A DNA stretch of 64,000 bases. Source: Streptomyces sp. NK15101. GTDB lineage: Bacteria > Actinomycetota > Actinomycetes > Streptomycetales > Streptomycetaceae. The notes under the pieces were generated by a model that was given only the letters and a program-made list of their open reading frames with translations, was not told the origin of the DNA and ran no database searches. This document shows, piece by piece, positions 34,825-43,930 of the stretch (positions are counted from its first letter, which is position 1; every line of letters starts with the position of its first letter). A program made the position numbers and the translations under genes. The stretch covers positions 1-64,000 of the forward strand of contig NZ_JAINVG010000009.1 in assembly GCF_020400725.1 (NCBI RefSeq), in the 5' to 3' direction.

Positions 34825-36234
34825 ATGGAGAGACAGAGCGGAACGCGTCTGATCGAATCCGATGTCGTCGTCGTGGGCGGAGGGTACGCCGGGCTGGCCG
34901 CGGCACTCCGGCTCCACGACAACGCCGTCGACTTCACCCTGGTCGAAGCCTCCGACCGGGTCGGCGGACGGGTCCTGACCGAGATCCGACCGGGCTGCGG
35001 CCCCATCGACCACGGCGGCCAATGGGTCGGCCCCACACAGACCCGCCTCGTCGAACTCGCCGCACGCTTCGGCTGTCCCACCTTCCCGACCTGGGAGAAG
35101 GGCAGCCACATCGAGGTCTGGCACGACGGCGCGAGGGTCCCCTACACCGGCGCCGCGCCCGCCGACGGGCCCGGCACGGCCGAGTACGTCCGGATCACCG
35201 GGCTCCTCGACGAGTTCGCCCGCACCGTGGACACCGTCCGGCCGTGGCGCACGGCCCGCTTCGCGGAATGGGACGCACGGACGGCACGGTCCTTCTTCCG
35301 GTCCGAAACCGACGACGCGGACGCCCTGCGCCGCCTGGCCCTCGCCGTCCAGGGGCTGTGGTGCGCGGAGCCCGACGAGATCTCGCTCTTCCACGTGCTC
35401 TTCTACATCGCCGCGGCCGGCGGCTTCGAGCAGCTGATGGAGACCCGCGGCTGCGCCCAGGACAGCCGGTTCGTCACGGGCGCCGCCGGCCCGGCCCGCG
35501 CGGTCGCGGCCCTGCTCGGCGACCGCGTCCGCCTCGGCGAGCAGGCGCTCGCGATCGCGTACGACGCCGACGGCGTCCGCGTCCGCACCCCGGCCACCTC
35601 GCTCCGGGCTCGCCGGGCGATCGTGGCCCTGCCCCCGCACGCCGTACGGGCCATGGGCTTCGCGCCACCCCTGCCCGCCGCCCGGGACGGCTGGCTGTCG
35701 CACAGTCCGATGGGACGCGTCGCCAAGGTCCACACGGTCTACGACACCCCGTTCTGGCGCGAGGAGGGACTGTCCGGAGTGGCGACCCTGTACGACGACG
35801 GGCCGGTCGGCGTCGTGTTCGACAACTCCCCGGAGGACGGCTCGCACGGCGTTCTCGTCGGATTCGTGTACGGCGACCGCCTGGACGGCTTCGCCGCCCT
35901 GGACGGGGCCGGCCGCAGGGCGGCCGTACTGGACGGCCTCGTCTCCGTCGCGGGCCCCCGGGCCGGACGGCCGCGCGACTACACGGAGAAGATCTGGTCC
36001 GAGGACCCCTTCGCCCGGGGCGGATACGAGGCCTACACGACGCCCGGCGGATGGAGCGGGCACGGCGAACGCGGCTGGCGGGAGCCGACCGGCCCCCTGC
36101 ACTGGGCGGGGACGGAGACCGCTTCGGAGTGGAACGGCTACATCGACGGCGCGGTGTCGTCGGGATACCGGGCCGCCGACGAAGTCCTCGCCGTCCTGGG
36201 CGGGGCGGACAGGGCGGGCGGGGCGACGCGATGA
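34825..36234 (+). CDS. Flavin-containing amine oxidase
   Basis: A 469-residue FAD oxidoreductase of the monoamine/putrescine-oxidase family. The N-terminal dinucleotide fold is DVVVVGGGYAGLAAAL followed by LVEASDRVGGRV. The C-terminal FAD block is LHWAGTETASEWNGYIDGAV. The last block has no cysteine for covalent flavin, as is common in bacterial enzymes. It should oxidise a primary or secondary amine to imine/aldehyde with H2O2. The ATG at 34825 gives the typical length; the longer frame from 34759 adds residues without a motif. ATGA overlap couples it to the double-HTH regulator. Confidence 0.9.
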   Translation: MERQSGTRLIESDVVVVGGGYAGLAAALRLHDNAVDFTLVEASDRVGGRVLTEIRPGCGPIDHGGQWVGPTQTRLVELAARFGCPTFPTWEKGSHIEVWHDGARVPYTGAAPADGPGTAEYVRITGLLDEFARTVDTVRPWRTARFAEWDARTARSFFRSETDDADALRRLALAVQGLWCAEPDEISLFHVLFYIAAAGGFEQLMETRGCAQDSRFVTGAAGPARAVAALLGDRVRLGEQALAIAYDADGVRVRTPATSLRARRAIVALPPHAVRAMGFAPPLPAARDGWLSHSPMGRVAKVHTVYDTPFWREEGLSGVATLYDDGPVGVVFDNSPEDGSHGVLVGFVYGDRLDGFAALDGAGRRAAVLDGLVSVAGPRAGRPRDYTEKIWSEDPFARGGYEAYTTPGGWSGHGERGWREPTGPLHWAGTETASEWNGYIDGAVSSGYRAADEVLAVLGGADRAGGATR

Positions 36235-37109
36235 CGGCGATCCGGCGGGCGCAGGACGACGACGCCCGGGCCGTGGCGGATCGGGCGCGCCTGGTGGTGC
36301 GGTCGGCGGCGGTCAGCCAGCGCGAGTTCGCCGCCCGCGTCGGCATGGAGCCCACCGCGCTGTCCAAGGCCCTCAACGGCGGCCGCCGCCTCGCGGACCG
36401 CGAACTCGCCGCCATCGCGCGGATCGGGAAGGTGTCCCTGCGGTACCTGCGGACCGGGGAGGGCCGGCCGCCCACCGCCCCGGACGACCCGGTGCCGCCC
36501 GAGGCGCGACGCCGCGCCGACGCCGTCGACGCGGAGGTCCGTCGGGCCCAGATCCTCGAGGAGACCGCGCGGCTCATCGCCCGCCGCGGCTTCCACCAGG
36601 TCCGGGTCGCGGACATCGCCCGCGCCTGCGGAACCAGCACGGGCACGATCCACTACCACTTCCCCACGAAGGGCGACGCGCTGCGCGCCGCCCTGCACCA
36701 CTACGCCGAGCGGCTCCACCGGCGGCTCGAAGCCGAGTTCCGGGACGCGGACGGGCCGGTCGAGAAGCTGCGGCGGCTGATCGACGTCCAGCTGATCAGC
36801 GGCGAGGACGACAACGACGAATGGTCGGTGTGGGTGCAGTCGTGGAACGAGGCGATCCTCGACCCCGCGCTGCGGGAGGGCCAGCGCGAGATCTACGCCC
36901 GCTGGCGGCGGACCGTGCTCGACCTGGTGCGCGCCTGCCAGTACGAGGGGATGGCCGGGGACGCCGATCCGGAGGCGCTGACCAGCCGGTTCACCGCTCT
37001 CGCGGACGGCCTGGCCATCCAGGTGCTGGCGGGGAACGGGGAGATGTCCCCGGCCCGGATGCGGGACCTGCTCCTCGACGCGTTCGAACCGCACATCACG
37101 CTCCGCTGA
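36231..37109 (+). CDS. XRE-TetR double helix-turn-helix regulator
   Basis: A 292-residue protein with two DNA-binding domains. Residues ~20-75 read as a Cro/CI-type HTH (SQREFAARVGMEPTALSKAL, then NGGRRLADREL). Residues ~104-150 are a TetR HTH (RVADIARACGTSTGTIHYHF, PTKGDA). The rest is a TetR-like helical ligand domain (DEWSVWVQSWNEAILDPALR). TetR proteins act as dimers, so a dimer would offer four HTH units and could bridge two operator types. It is ATGA-coupled to the amine oxidase gene and followed by a hairpin, so it probably controls this gene and the adjacent flavoprotein. Confidence 0.85.
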   Translation: MTAIRRAQDDDARAVADRARLVVRSAAVSQREFAARVGMEPTALSKALNGGRRLADRELAAIARIGKVSLRYLRTGEGRPPTAPDDPVPPEARRRADAVDAEVRRAQILEETARLIARRGFHQVRVADIARACGTSTGTIHYHFPTKGDALRAALHHYAERLHRRLEAEFRDADGPVEKLRRLIDVQLISGEDDNDEWSVWVQSWNEAILDPALREGQREIYARWRRTVLDLVRACQYEGMAGDADPEALTSRFTALADGLAIQVLAGNGEMSPARMRDLLLDAFEPHITLR

Positions 37110-37115
37110 CGGGGC

Positions 37116-37140
37116 GCGGCGGCCCTCTTCCGGCCGCCGC
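37116..37140 (+). terminator. Hairpin between regulator and flavoprotein genes
   Basis: GCGGCGGCC (37116-37124) pairs with 37132-37140 around a 7-nt loop. It lies in the 57-bp gap before the next start and may reduce readthrough. Confidence 0.55.
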
Positions 37141-37166
37141 CCGCCGGGCCCGAGAAAGGACGTTCC

Positions 37167-39143
37167 ATGACGACTCGGTTCCCCCACCTGTTCAGCCCGC
37201 TGAGGATAGGCGGCGTCACCGTGCCCAACCGGATCCTGTCCTCCGGCCACGACACGGTCCTGGCCGAGGACGGCGCGGTGACCGACGACCTGATCGCCTA
37301 TCACGAGGCCCGCGCCGCGGGCGGCGTCGGCCTGATCGTGCTCCAGGTCTCCGGCGTGCACGAGTCCGCCCGCTACACCACGCACGTGCTGATGGCCACG
37401 GACGACGCGTGCGTCCCCGGCTACGCCCGGCTCGCGGCGGCGGTGCACCGGCACGGTACGAAGGTCTTCGGCCAGCTGTTCCACCCCGGCCGGGAGATCC
37501 TGGAGTCCGGGGACGGCACCGCGCCGGTGGCGTGGGCGCCCTCGGCCACGCCGAGCGAGCGCTTCCACGTCATGCCGCGCGCCATGACCGAGGCGGAGAT
37601 CCACGAGGTCGTCGACGGTTACGGACAAGCGGCGCGCCGACTGCGCGAGGCCGGACTCGACGGCGTGGAGGTCGTCGCCAGCCACGGCTACCTGCCGGCG
37701 CAGTTCCTCAGCCCCCACGTCAACGTCCGGACCGACGGCTGGGGCGGCGACCGCGAGGGGCGGCTGCGGTTCCTGCGCGAGGCGCTGCGCAGCGCCCGGG
37801 CGGAGGCCCGGCCGGGCTTCGCCGTCGGCCTGCGCGTCTCGGGCGACGAACTCAGCCACGACGGCCTGGACACCGAGCTGGTCCTGGAGACCGTCGCCCG
37901 GCTCGACGCCGAAGGCCTCCTCGACTACGTCTCGGTGTGCGCGGGCAGCTCGTCCAGCCTGTCCGGGGCCGAGCACATCGCTCCGCCCATGTTCCGGCCC
38001 GCCGGTTACACCGCCCCGCTCGCCGCGAAGGTACGCGCGGTGGTCGGCGTCCCGGTGATGGTGGCCGGCCGGATCAACCAGCCGCAGGAGGCCGAGCAGA
38101 TCCTCGCGGACGGGCAGGCCGACGCCTGCGCGATGACCAGGGCGCTGATCTGCGACCCGGACCTGCCGGCCAAGACCGCCGAAGGCCGTGCCGAGGAGAT
38201 CCGTGCGTGCGTCGGCTGCAACCAGGCCTGCATCGGCCACTTCCAGCTCGGCCATCCCGTCTCTTGCATCCAGCACCCGGAGACGGGGCGGGAGCGTCGC
38301 TTCGGGGTTCTGCCGCTCGTGTCACGGCGCAAGAAGGTGTTCGTGGTCGGCGGCGGCCCGGCCGGCCTGAAGGCCGCGGCCGTGGCGGCCGCACGCGGTC
38401 ACGACGTGGAACTGCACGAGGCGGGCCGGCGTGTGGGCGGCCAGGTGCTCCTTGCCGAACGGCTCCCGGGGCGGGCCGAGTTCGGAGGCGTGGTCACCAA
38501 CCTGGAGGGCGAGGCGCACCGCGCCGGAGTCCGCGTCGTGACGGGCTCGCGGATCGACGCCCCGGACCTCGCCGCCGCGGCCCCGGACGCCGTGGTCCTC
38601 GCGACCGGGGCCCGGCCCCGCCGACCGCGCATGGAGCTGATGGACGACCCGGTGGTGCTGGACGCCTGGTCGGTGATCCGCGGCGACGCCGAGATCCCGC
38701 GCGGCCGCCGGGGACGGATCGTGGTGGCGGACTGGCGCGGCGACTGGATCGGCCTCGGCACCGCCCTCCTCCTGGCCGGCCAGGGCCGGAAGGTGACCCT
38801 CTGCGTGACCGGCTTCGCGGCCGGCGAGCACCTGCAGCAGTACGTACGCGCCGCCATGCTGGCCCAGGCCGTGCGCGCCCGGATCGAGATCGTTCCCAAC
38901 GTCCGGCTCCACGGCGCGGACGACGACACCGTCTACCTCCAGCACACCCTGACCGAGGACCCGGTGGTGCTGGAGGGCGCGGCCGGAGTCGTACTGGCCC
39001 AGGGCCACCTCCCGGTCACCGACCTCGACCCGCTCGCCCTGGGCGTCGCGCCCGACCGTGTCTTCGCGGTGGGCGACCGCGTCAGCCCGCGCACGGTGGA
39101 GGAGGCGGTACTGGAGGGCCTGACGGTGGCGTCCGGGCTGTAG
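37167..39143 (+). CDS. Fe-S flavoprotein of the 2,4-dienoyl-CoA reductase/N-demethylase family
   Basis: A 658-residue protein with AAAGGA before the ATG. Residues 1-~345 are an FMN-binding old-yellow-enzyme barrel. A 4Fe-4S motif follows (C348, C351, C355, C367 in CVGCNQAC ... PVSC), then an FAD/NAD(P) domain starting FVVGGGPAGLKAA. This architecture is shared by FadH, trimethylamine/dimethylamine dehydrogenases and N-methylproline (stachydrine-pathway) demethylases. The preceding amine oxidase and nearby amine-type permease favour oxidative N-demethylation over fatty-acid reduction. However, the SDR at 31289 also has dienoyl-CoA reductase features, so a role on an unsaturated acyl-CoA stays open. 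Confidence 0.88.
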   Translation: MTTRFPHLFSPLRIGGVTVPNRILSSGHDTVLAEDGAVTDDLIAYHEARAAGGVGLIVLQVSGVHESARYTTHVLMATDDACVPGYARLAAAVHRHGTKVFGQLFHPGREILESGDGTAPVAWAPSATPSERFHVMPRAMTEAEIHEVVDGYGQAARRLREAGLDGVEVVASHGYLPAQFLSPHVNVRTDGWGGDREGRLRFLREALRSARAEARPGFAVGLRVSGDELSHDGLDTELVLETVARLDAEGLLDYVSVCAGSSSSLSGAEHIAPPMFRPAGYTAPLAAKVRAVVGVPVMVAGRINQPQEAEQILADGQADACAMTRALICDPDLPAKTAEGRAEEIRACVGCNQACIGHFQLGHPVSCIQHPETGRERRFGVLPLVSRRKKVFVVGGGPAGLKAAAVAAARGHDVELHEAGRRVGGQVLLAERLPGRAEFGGVVTNLEGEAHRAGVRVVTGSRIDAPDLAAAAPDAVVLATGARPRRPRMELMDDPVVLDAWSVIRGDAEIPRGRRGRIVVADWRGDWIGLGTALLLAGQGRKVTLCVTGFAAGEHLQQYVRAAMLAQAVRARIEIVPNVRLHGADDDTVYLQHTLTEDPVVLEGAAGVVLAQGHLPVTDLDPLALGVAPDRVFAVGDRVSPRTVEEAVLEGLTVASGL

Positions 39144-39314
39144 ACGTGGCGACTCCGCCGCCGCCGAAGGATCCGCGCATCGTTCACCCCTGAGCTCTTC
39201 GCCCGCCGCCGGCCCCGCCGCCGCGCGACCTGCACCCGCCCGCACGGCGTGAGGCACCTGTCCGCCGCCTACCGAGATCCGGACCATGCCGGAAGGACAC
39301 GGTCGGCCGCTCGT

Positions 39315-40655
39315 TCAGTGCCGCGGGAACGCCAGTGCCGTCGGAGCCGGCCCCAGCGTCGTCGTGCCGGGGGGCGACCGATGGCCCAGCCCCGTACGGT
39401 ACGCGTCCAGCGCGGCCTCGGTGCGGCCGCCGCGGCGCAGAAGGTCGCCCAGCAGACGGCACAGATCGGCGAGGTCGCCGCTCGCGCCGCTGCGCTCCAG
39501 CAGTCCGAGCGCCATGACGTAGTGCTCCTCGGCGGTCTCGGTGTCCCCCCGCTCCTCGGCGATCAGCCCGAGCAGCCTGTGCGCACCCCCCGCGTGCACC
39601 GCGCCGTGCCGGTCACCCAGCTCAAGAAATGCGGAGAGCAGATCCGACGCCTCGCCGTGCCGTCCGAGCCGCCGGAGGACATCGGCCAACTCCACCTCCA
39701 CCTGCGCGGTGAACAGAGTCGCGCGTCTGGCGCTCAGCATGTCCCGGGCGGCCCGCAGCTCCTTTTCGGCTGAAGCCAGTTCGCCCTTCTGGGCCTGGAC
39801 GTAGCCGCGCATCCAGTGGCAGTGCGCGAGATCGGTGCACAGGCTCAGCTGCTGGTAGACGGCCTGCGCCTTGGCCAGTGAGGCGTCGGCGTCGGCCGTG
39901 CGCCCCTCGGCGAGGAAGGTGCGGGCCACCTGCCGGTGCATGCCCGCCACCAGTGCCGGATCGTCGACCTGCGGAGCCAGCGCCAGGGCGAGCTCGGCCG
40001 CGTGCGCGGCACGGGCGTGTGCACCCATGTCGATGTACGGGCCGATCACGGCCGCGTACAGGATGACCAGCGCCTCGGGGTCGGCCAGGCCGCTCGCGCC
40101 GAGCTCGTCGATGGTGGATTCGAGGAGGTAGCAGGCGTAACGCAGCTCCCCCGCCAGGAGGTGTGCGACGGCACGGCCCCGGATCGCGCGTGCGCGGCGG
40201 GGCAGCGGCTCCTCGGCGAGGAGCCGCTCGGCGGCCTGGAAGTGACGTCCCGCGTCGACCAGTTCACCGGTCTCCAGGGCACAGTCGCCGAGCCCGAGCA
40301 GCGCCTCGGCCTGCTCGGGAACGAGTCCGAGGTGTTCCGCATCGGCGAGGAGCCGGCGGTAGCGCACGGCGGCCTCGTCAGCCGTCCCGGTGGCCAGCTG
40401 CTGGTGGGCGTCGGAGAGGGCGAGCCGCAGCTCGGTGGCGAGGTGCGCGGGGCGGCCGGTGGCCAGTTCTTCGTACGACGTACCGAGCCGCTCCGCGAGG
40501 AAGCGCAGTGCGGTCTCCGAGGGCCTGACCTTGCCCGACTCCAGCGTCGAGACGTACGCGGGGGTGTACGAAGGCTCGGCCAACTGCCGCTGCGTCAGAC
40601 CGCGTTGAGTGCGCAGGCGCTGTACTCGGTGGCCGATCGTGATCGGATCGTCCAT
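39315..40655 (-). CDS. XRE-family regulator with tetratricopeptide repeats
   Basis: A 446-residue cytoplasmic protein. Residues ~5-62 are an HTH_3 domain (GLTQRQLAEPSYTPAYVSTL, ESGKVRPSE). The remainder is almost wholly helical TPR-like repeats (for example EAEHYVMALGLLERSG-type and AEALLGLGDCALETGELVDA segments), typical of peptide- or protein-sensing regulators in Streptomyces. It is divergently transcribed from the secreted M64 peptidase with 137 bp between, so peptidase regulation is likely. The 171-bp gap to the upstream flavoprotein gene contains no feature. Confidence 0.88.
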   Translation of the reverse strand: MDDPITIGHRVQRLRTQRGLTQRQLAEPSYTPAYVSTLESGKVRPSETALRFLAERLGTSYEELATGRPAHLATELRLALSDAHQQLATGTADEAAVRYRRLLADAEHLGLVPEQAEALLGLGDCALETGELVDAGRHFQAAERLLAEEPLPRRARAIRGRAVAHLLAGELRYACYLLESTIDELGASGLADPEALVILYAAVIGPYIDMGAHARAAHAAELALALAPQVDDPALVAGMHRQVARTFLAEGRTADADASLAKAQAVYQQLSLCTDLAHCHWMRGYVQAQKGELASAEKELRAARDMLSARRATLFTAQVEVELADVLRRLGRHGEASDLLSAFLELGDRHGAVHAGGAHRLLGLIAEERGDTETAEEHYVMALGLLERSGASGDLADLCRLLGDLLRRGGRTEAALDAYRTGLGHRSPPGTTTLGPAPTALAFPRH

Positions 40656-40792
40656 GTGGACCCCCTGGTTCGTGAACTCCCCAGTATCCAGAAGCGGTAG
40701 GCATTGCGCACCCCTCGCCCTCCCTCTAGGTTAAGCAACTTGTTCAGCCCATTTACTGACGCGGTTAACTCGCCTGACAGGGGACTGATTTC

Positions 40793-42142
40793 ATGCGTTC
40801 AGCACGACGCGGAGCCATGGCGGCAGGAGCGGCCCTCGCCCTCGCGGCCGTACTCGCCGCCGCACCCGGCAGCGCCGCCGCGGATCCGACGGCACCCCCC
40901 ACGGCCGAGGTCGAGGTCGAGGTACCCGGGCCGGAACACGGGAAGCTCGCCGGATCCGGCCACACGCGTGTGCCACCGGAGGGCCGGAACCGGCCGGCCT
41001 CCCGCCTGACGGCGACCGAGGCGGTCGCCGACGGCGAGGTGGCCGAGGTGGTCGACAACGGCCCCGTCGCCGACCGGCTCGACATCGTGGTCGTCGGAGA
41101 CGGCTACACCGTCGCCGAACTGCCCCGCTTCCACGCCGACGCCCAGCAGAAATGGGCCGAGCTGACGGCCGTCGAGCCGTACACCACCTACCGCAACCTC
41201 TTCAACGTCTGGACCGTCGACGCCGTCTCGAACCAGTCCGGCGTCTCCGGCGACCCCTCTCCCGACACCCTCCGTGACACGGCCCTCGGCTCGTACTTCT
41301 GGTGCGACGGCATCGAGCGGCTGCTCTGCGTCGACCAGGACAAGGTCGACGGATACGTGGCGAAGGCTCCCGAGGCCGACCTGGTGCTCGTCCTCGCCAA
41401 CAGCACCAAGTACGGCGGCGCGGGCTACAACGAGCCCAGCAAGACCCTCGGCTACGAGGGCATATCGACGGCCTCGGCGGGCAACGAGAAATCCGGCCAG
41501 GTCGCGATCCACGAAACCGGCCACTCCCTGGGCAAGCTCGCCGACGAGTACTTCTACCCCCACTACCCCGGCTACGAGCGCTACGTGGGCCCCGAGCCCG
41601 CCGACTCCAACATCACGACCCTCACCGCCGACGACATGGCCGACCGGGGCGCCAAGTGGCACCGCTGGCTCGGTGAGGAGTCTCCCGACGGCGGCGCCGT
41701 CGGCGCGTACGAGGGCGGCGGCTACTACGTCACCGGACTGCGGCGTCCCACCGAGAACTCCATGATGCGCTCCCTCGGCAAGCCCTTCAATCTGCCCGGA
41801 GTGGAGGCGATGATCGCCGGCTTCTACCGCGAGGCGCGCATCGCCTCCCCCGTCACGCCCACCGATCGCACCCTCCGCAGGGGCGACACCGCCGAAGCCC
41901 TCGTACCCCGGCTGACGGGGGCGGACGGGCGTCAACTCACGATCCGCTGGTACCTGGACGGGCGGGAGGTGAAGTCCCTCGCGGGCCGCACCGACGTACG
42001 GGTGTCCGACCCGGCCCTGCGGCTGCTCGACCTTCGGACGCACACGCTGTCCCTCACCGCCGAGGACCGTACGCCCTCGGTGCGGGACCGCGCCGTCGCC
42101 CGGACGATGAGGTCCACGGTCAGCTGGTCGGTCCGGCTCTGA
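40793..42142 (+). CDS. Secreted M64-family metallopeptidase
   Basis: A 449-residue protein with a Sec signal peptide (residues 1-~30: RR, then an Ala/Leu core, cleavage near SAAADPT). AGGGGA precedes the ATG. The zinc site is HETGHSLGKLADEY, with H240 and H244 as ligands, E241 catalytic, and D251 as third ligand in the M64 pattern. The upstream DIVVVGDGYT segment is also typical of M64 (IgA-peptidase-like) enzymes. The C-terminal ~90 residues form a small beta-rich domain. It should act outside the cell on protein or cell-wall-associated substrates. Control by the divergent XRE-TPR protein is inferred from position. Confidence 0.9.
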   Translation: MRSARRGAMAAGAALALAAVLAAAPGSAAADPTAPPTAEVEVEVPGPEHGKLAGSGHTRVPPEGRNRPASRLTATEAVADGEVAEVVDNGPVADRLDIVVVGDGYTVAELPRFHADAQQKWAELTAVEPYTTYRNLFNVWTVDAVSNQSGVSGDPSPDTLRDTALGSYFWCDGIERLLCVDQDKVDGYVAKAPEADLVLVLANSTKYGGAGYNEPSKTLGYEGISTASAGNEKSGQVAIHETGHSLGKLADEYFYPHYPGYERYVGPEPADSNITTLTADDMADRGAKWHRWLGEESPDGGAVGAYEGGGYYVTGLRRPTENSMMRSLGKPFNLPGVEAMIAGFYREARIASPVTPTDRTLRRGDTAEALVPRLTGADGRQLTIRWYLDGREVKSLAGRTDVRVSDPALRLLDLRTHTLSLTAEDRTPSVRDRAVARTMRSTVSWSVRL

Positions 42143-42420
42143 GGGCTCCGGCGGGCATGCGTCGCGGTTCGCGGGCGGTTCGAGGACGCCGTCCGGGAGC
42201 GTGACGCAGTGGCGGTCGATGCGGATCGGGCGGTCCGGAGGTGCGGGCCGTCCCGTGGGTGACCACAGTGCGGCCCCCGCACCACATGTCCTGGTGGAAG
42301 GCGACGTCCCACGGCGGCACTCCTGCCCGCGGTCGAGCCCGCCTCCCCACCGAGTGAGGTGGCCGACACCAGGATCCGGGCCACTCTCGGACCAGCCTCC
42401 ACCGACAACGACCGTCACGG

Positions 42421-42479
42421 CCGCTCCCGCGTGGGGCACGGCCGGCGCGGTGCACTCGCCGTGCCCCACGCGGGAGCGG
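42421..42479. terminator. 22-bp perfect inverted repeat
   Basis: Positions 42421-42442 are perfectly complementary to 42458-42479, with a 15-nt loop; the stem contains CTCCCGCGTGGGGCACG. It is the longest perfect stem noticed in the window. It lies about 280 bp after the M64 stop, so it may be a distal terminator or a boundary element. Confidence 0.75.
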
Positions 42480-42889
42480 AGCCAGTGCCTGGCGGGCGCC
42501 GGCCCGCTGCTCGAGCGTCATCTCATCGAGCTGTCGGCCCGCGCGGCGGGCCGGGGCCCGCCCCCTCGACGACGGGCTTCACACGAGGGCGCCTTCCCTC
42601 CGACGACGGCCTCAGCGGCGGCATCCGCTGCCCACCGGCGCTCGTCGAGCGATCGTCCGGTTCACGGGACGGTCCCTCTGAGCACAGCCCGATCCGGACA
42701 TGCACCGGACGTCCCGCCGCGTCAGACGCTTCCTCCCTTTCGCGATCGCGCGACCGGGATGTCGGACGAGCTCTCGCAGGACCGGGCGGCGGCCCGGCGT
42801 CCGGAACGGGAGCCGTATCCGGCAGGCTCCCCTGTCCCTGCGGGTAGGGTCGCTCTGCTGGGAGGACCTGTGCAGAGTGGGAGTCACGT
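42480..42889. other. Gene-free region before the first LacI gene
   Basis: About 410 bp, and also 42143-42420, contain no convincing gene. ORFs here are arginine/proline-rich shadows without ribosome sites. No LacI-type palindrome was seen close to the LacI start at 42890. Confidence 0.5.
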
Positions 42890-43906
42890 GTGAAGCGGCC
42901 GACGATTGCGGACATCGCGCTCCGCGCCGGAGTGTCCAAGGTGGCCGTCTCCTACGCCCTCAACGACCAGCCGGGGGTCTCCGACTCGACCCGTGCGTCG
43001 ATCAAGGCGATCGCGGAGGAGCTCGGCTGGCGTCCCAACAGCGCCGCGCGGGCTCTCAGCGGTGCTCGCGCCCAGGCGGTCGGGCTCGTCGTGCGGCGGC
43101 CGGCCTCCACCCTCGGTACCGAGCCCTTCTTCATGGAGTTCATCAGCGGCATCGAGAGCGTCCTCTCCGACCGCGCGTACGCCCTGATGCTGCAGATGGT
43201 CGACAGCGAGGAGCGCGAACTGGAGATCTACCGGCGCTGGTGGGGAGAGCGGCGGGTGGACGGCGTGTTCCTGGTCGACCTGCGCACCGACGACCCGCGC
43301 GTGCCGGCGATCGAGGCCCTCGGCCTGCCCGCCGTGGTCATCGGACCGCCGCACACGGCGGGCTCCCTGCCCGCCGTGTGGTCGGACGACGGAGAGAGCG
43401 TGCGGGAGGCGGTGCGGTACCTGGCGGCGATCGGCCACCGGCGCATCGCGCGGGTGGCCGGTCCCGAGGGCTTCGCGCACACCGTCGTCCGGGACGCCGC
43501 CCTCCGCGAGGGCTGCGCGGAGGCAGGGCTGCCCGAGCCCGAGATCGTTCATACCGACTACACCGGCGACGAGGGAGCCCGCGCCGCCCGCCGGTTGCTC
43601 ATCGCCGCCGAGCGCCCCACGGCGGTGATCTTCGACAACGACATCATGGCGGTGGCCGCGTTGTCCGTGGCCCAGGAGATCGGTCTCTCGATCCCCCGCG
43701 AGCTGTCCGTCGTGGCCTGGGACGAATCGCCGCTCACCCAGGTCGTCCGGCCCGCGCTGTCCGCTCTCGCCCGGGACATCCCGGCGTACGGAGCCAGCGC
43801 GGCACGGACCCTGCTCGCCCTCGTCGCGAACGGGGAGGCCGGGAACGCGGAGGAGGAGTACGCCCGGTTCGTACCACGGGGCAGTACCTCCGCTCCGTCG
43901 GCCTGA
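42890..43906 (+). CDS. LacI-family transcriptional regulator (first copy)
   Basis: A 338-residue regulator starting GTG with GGGAG upstream. The HTH is PTIADIALRAGVSKVAVSYA and the hinge SAARALSGARAQAVGLVV. The periplasmic-binding-like sensor domain follows, with FFMEFISGIESVLSDR and IFDNDIMAVAAL. It converges on the sugar-permease genes (24-bp gap). It is clearly paralogous to the LacI at 49883: both share FMEFISGIESVL or its equivalent, VRYLAA.GHRRIARV and DNDIMAVA. It is a candidate reader of the repeated intergenic operator in this locus. Confidence 0.93.
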   Translation: MKRPTIADIALRAGVSKVAVSYALNDQPGVSDSTRASIKAIAEELGWRPNSAARALSGARAQAVGLVVRRPASTLGTEPFFMEFISGIESVLSDRAYALMLQMVDSEERELEIYRRWWGERRVDGVFLVDLRTDDPRVPAIEALGLPAVVIGPPHTAGSLPAVWSDDGESVREAVRYLAAIGHRRIARVAGPEGFAHTVVRDAALREGCAEAGLPEPEIVHTDYTGDEGARAARRLLIAAERPTAVIFDNDIMAVAALSVAQEIGLSIPRELSVVAWDESPLTQVVRPALSALARDIPAYGASAARTLLALVANGEAGNAEEEYARFVPRGSTSAPSA

Positions 43907-43930
43907 GCCGCCCCGCGGGCACCGCGCCCG

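Noticed and set aside
42143..42889. Possible short genes between the M64 and LacI genes
   Set aside because: Frames on both strands are interrupted by the 22-bp inverted repeat or are Arg/Pro-rich without start signals.
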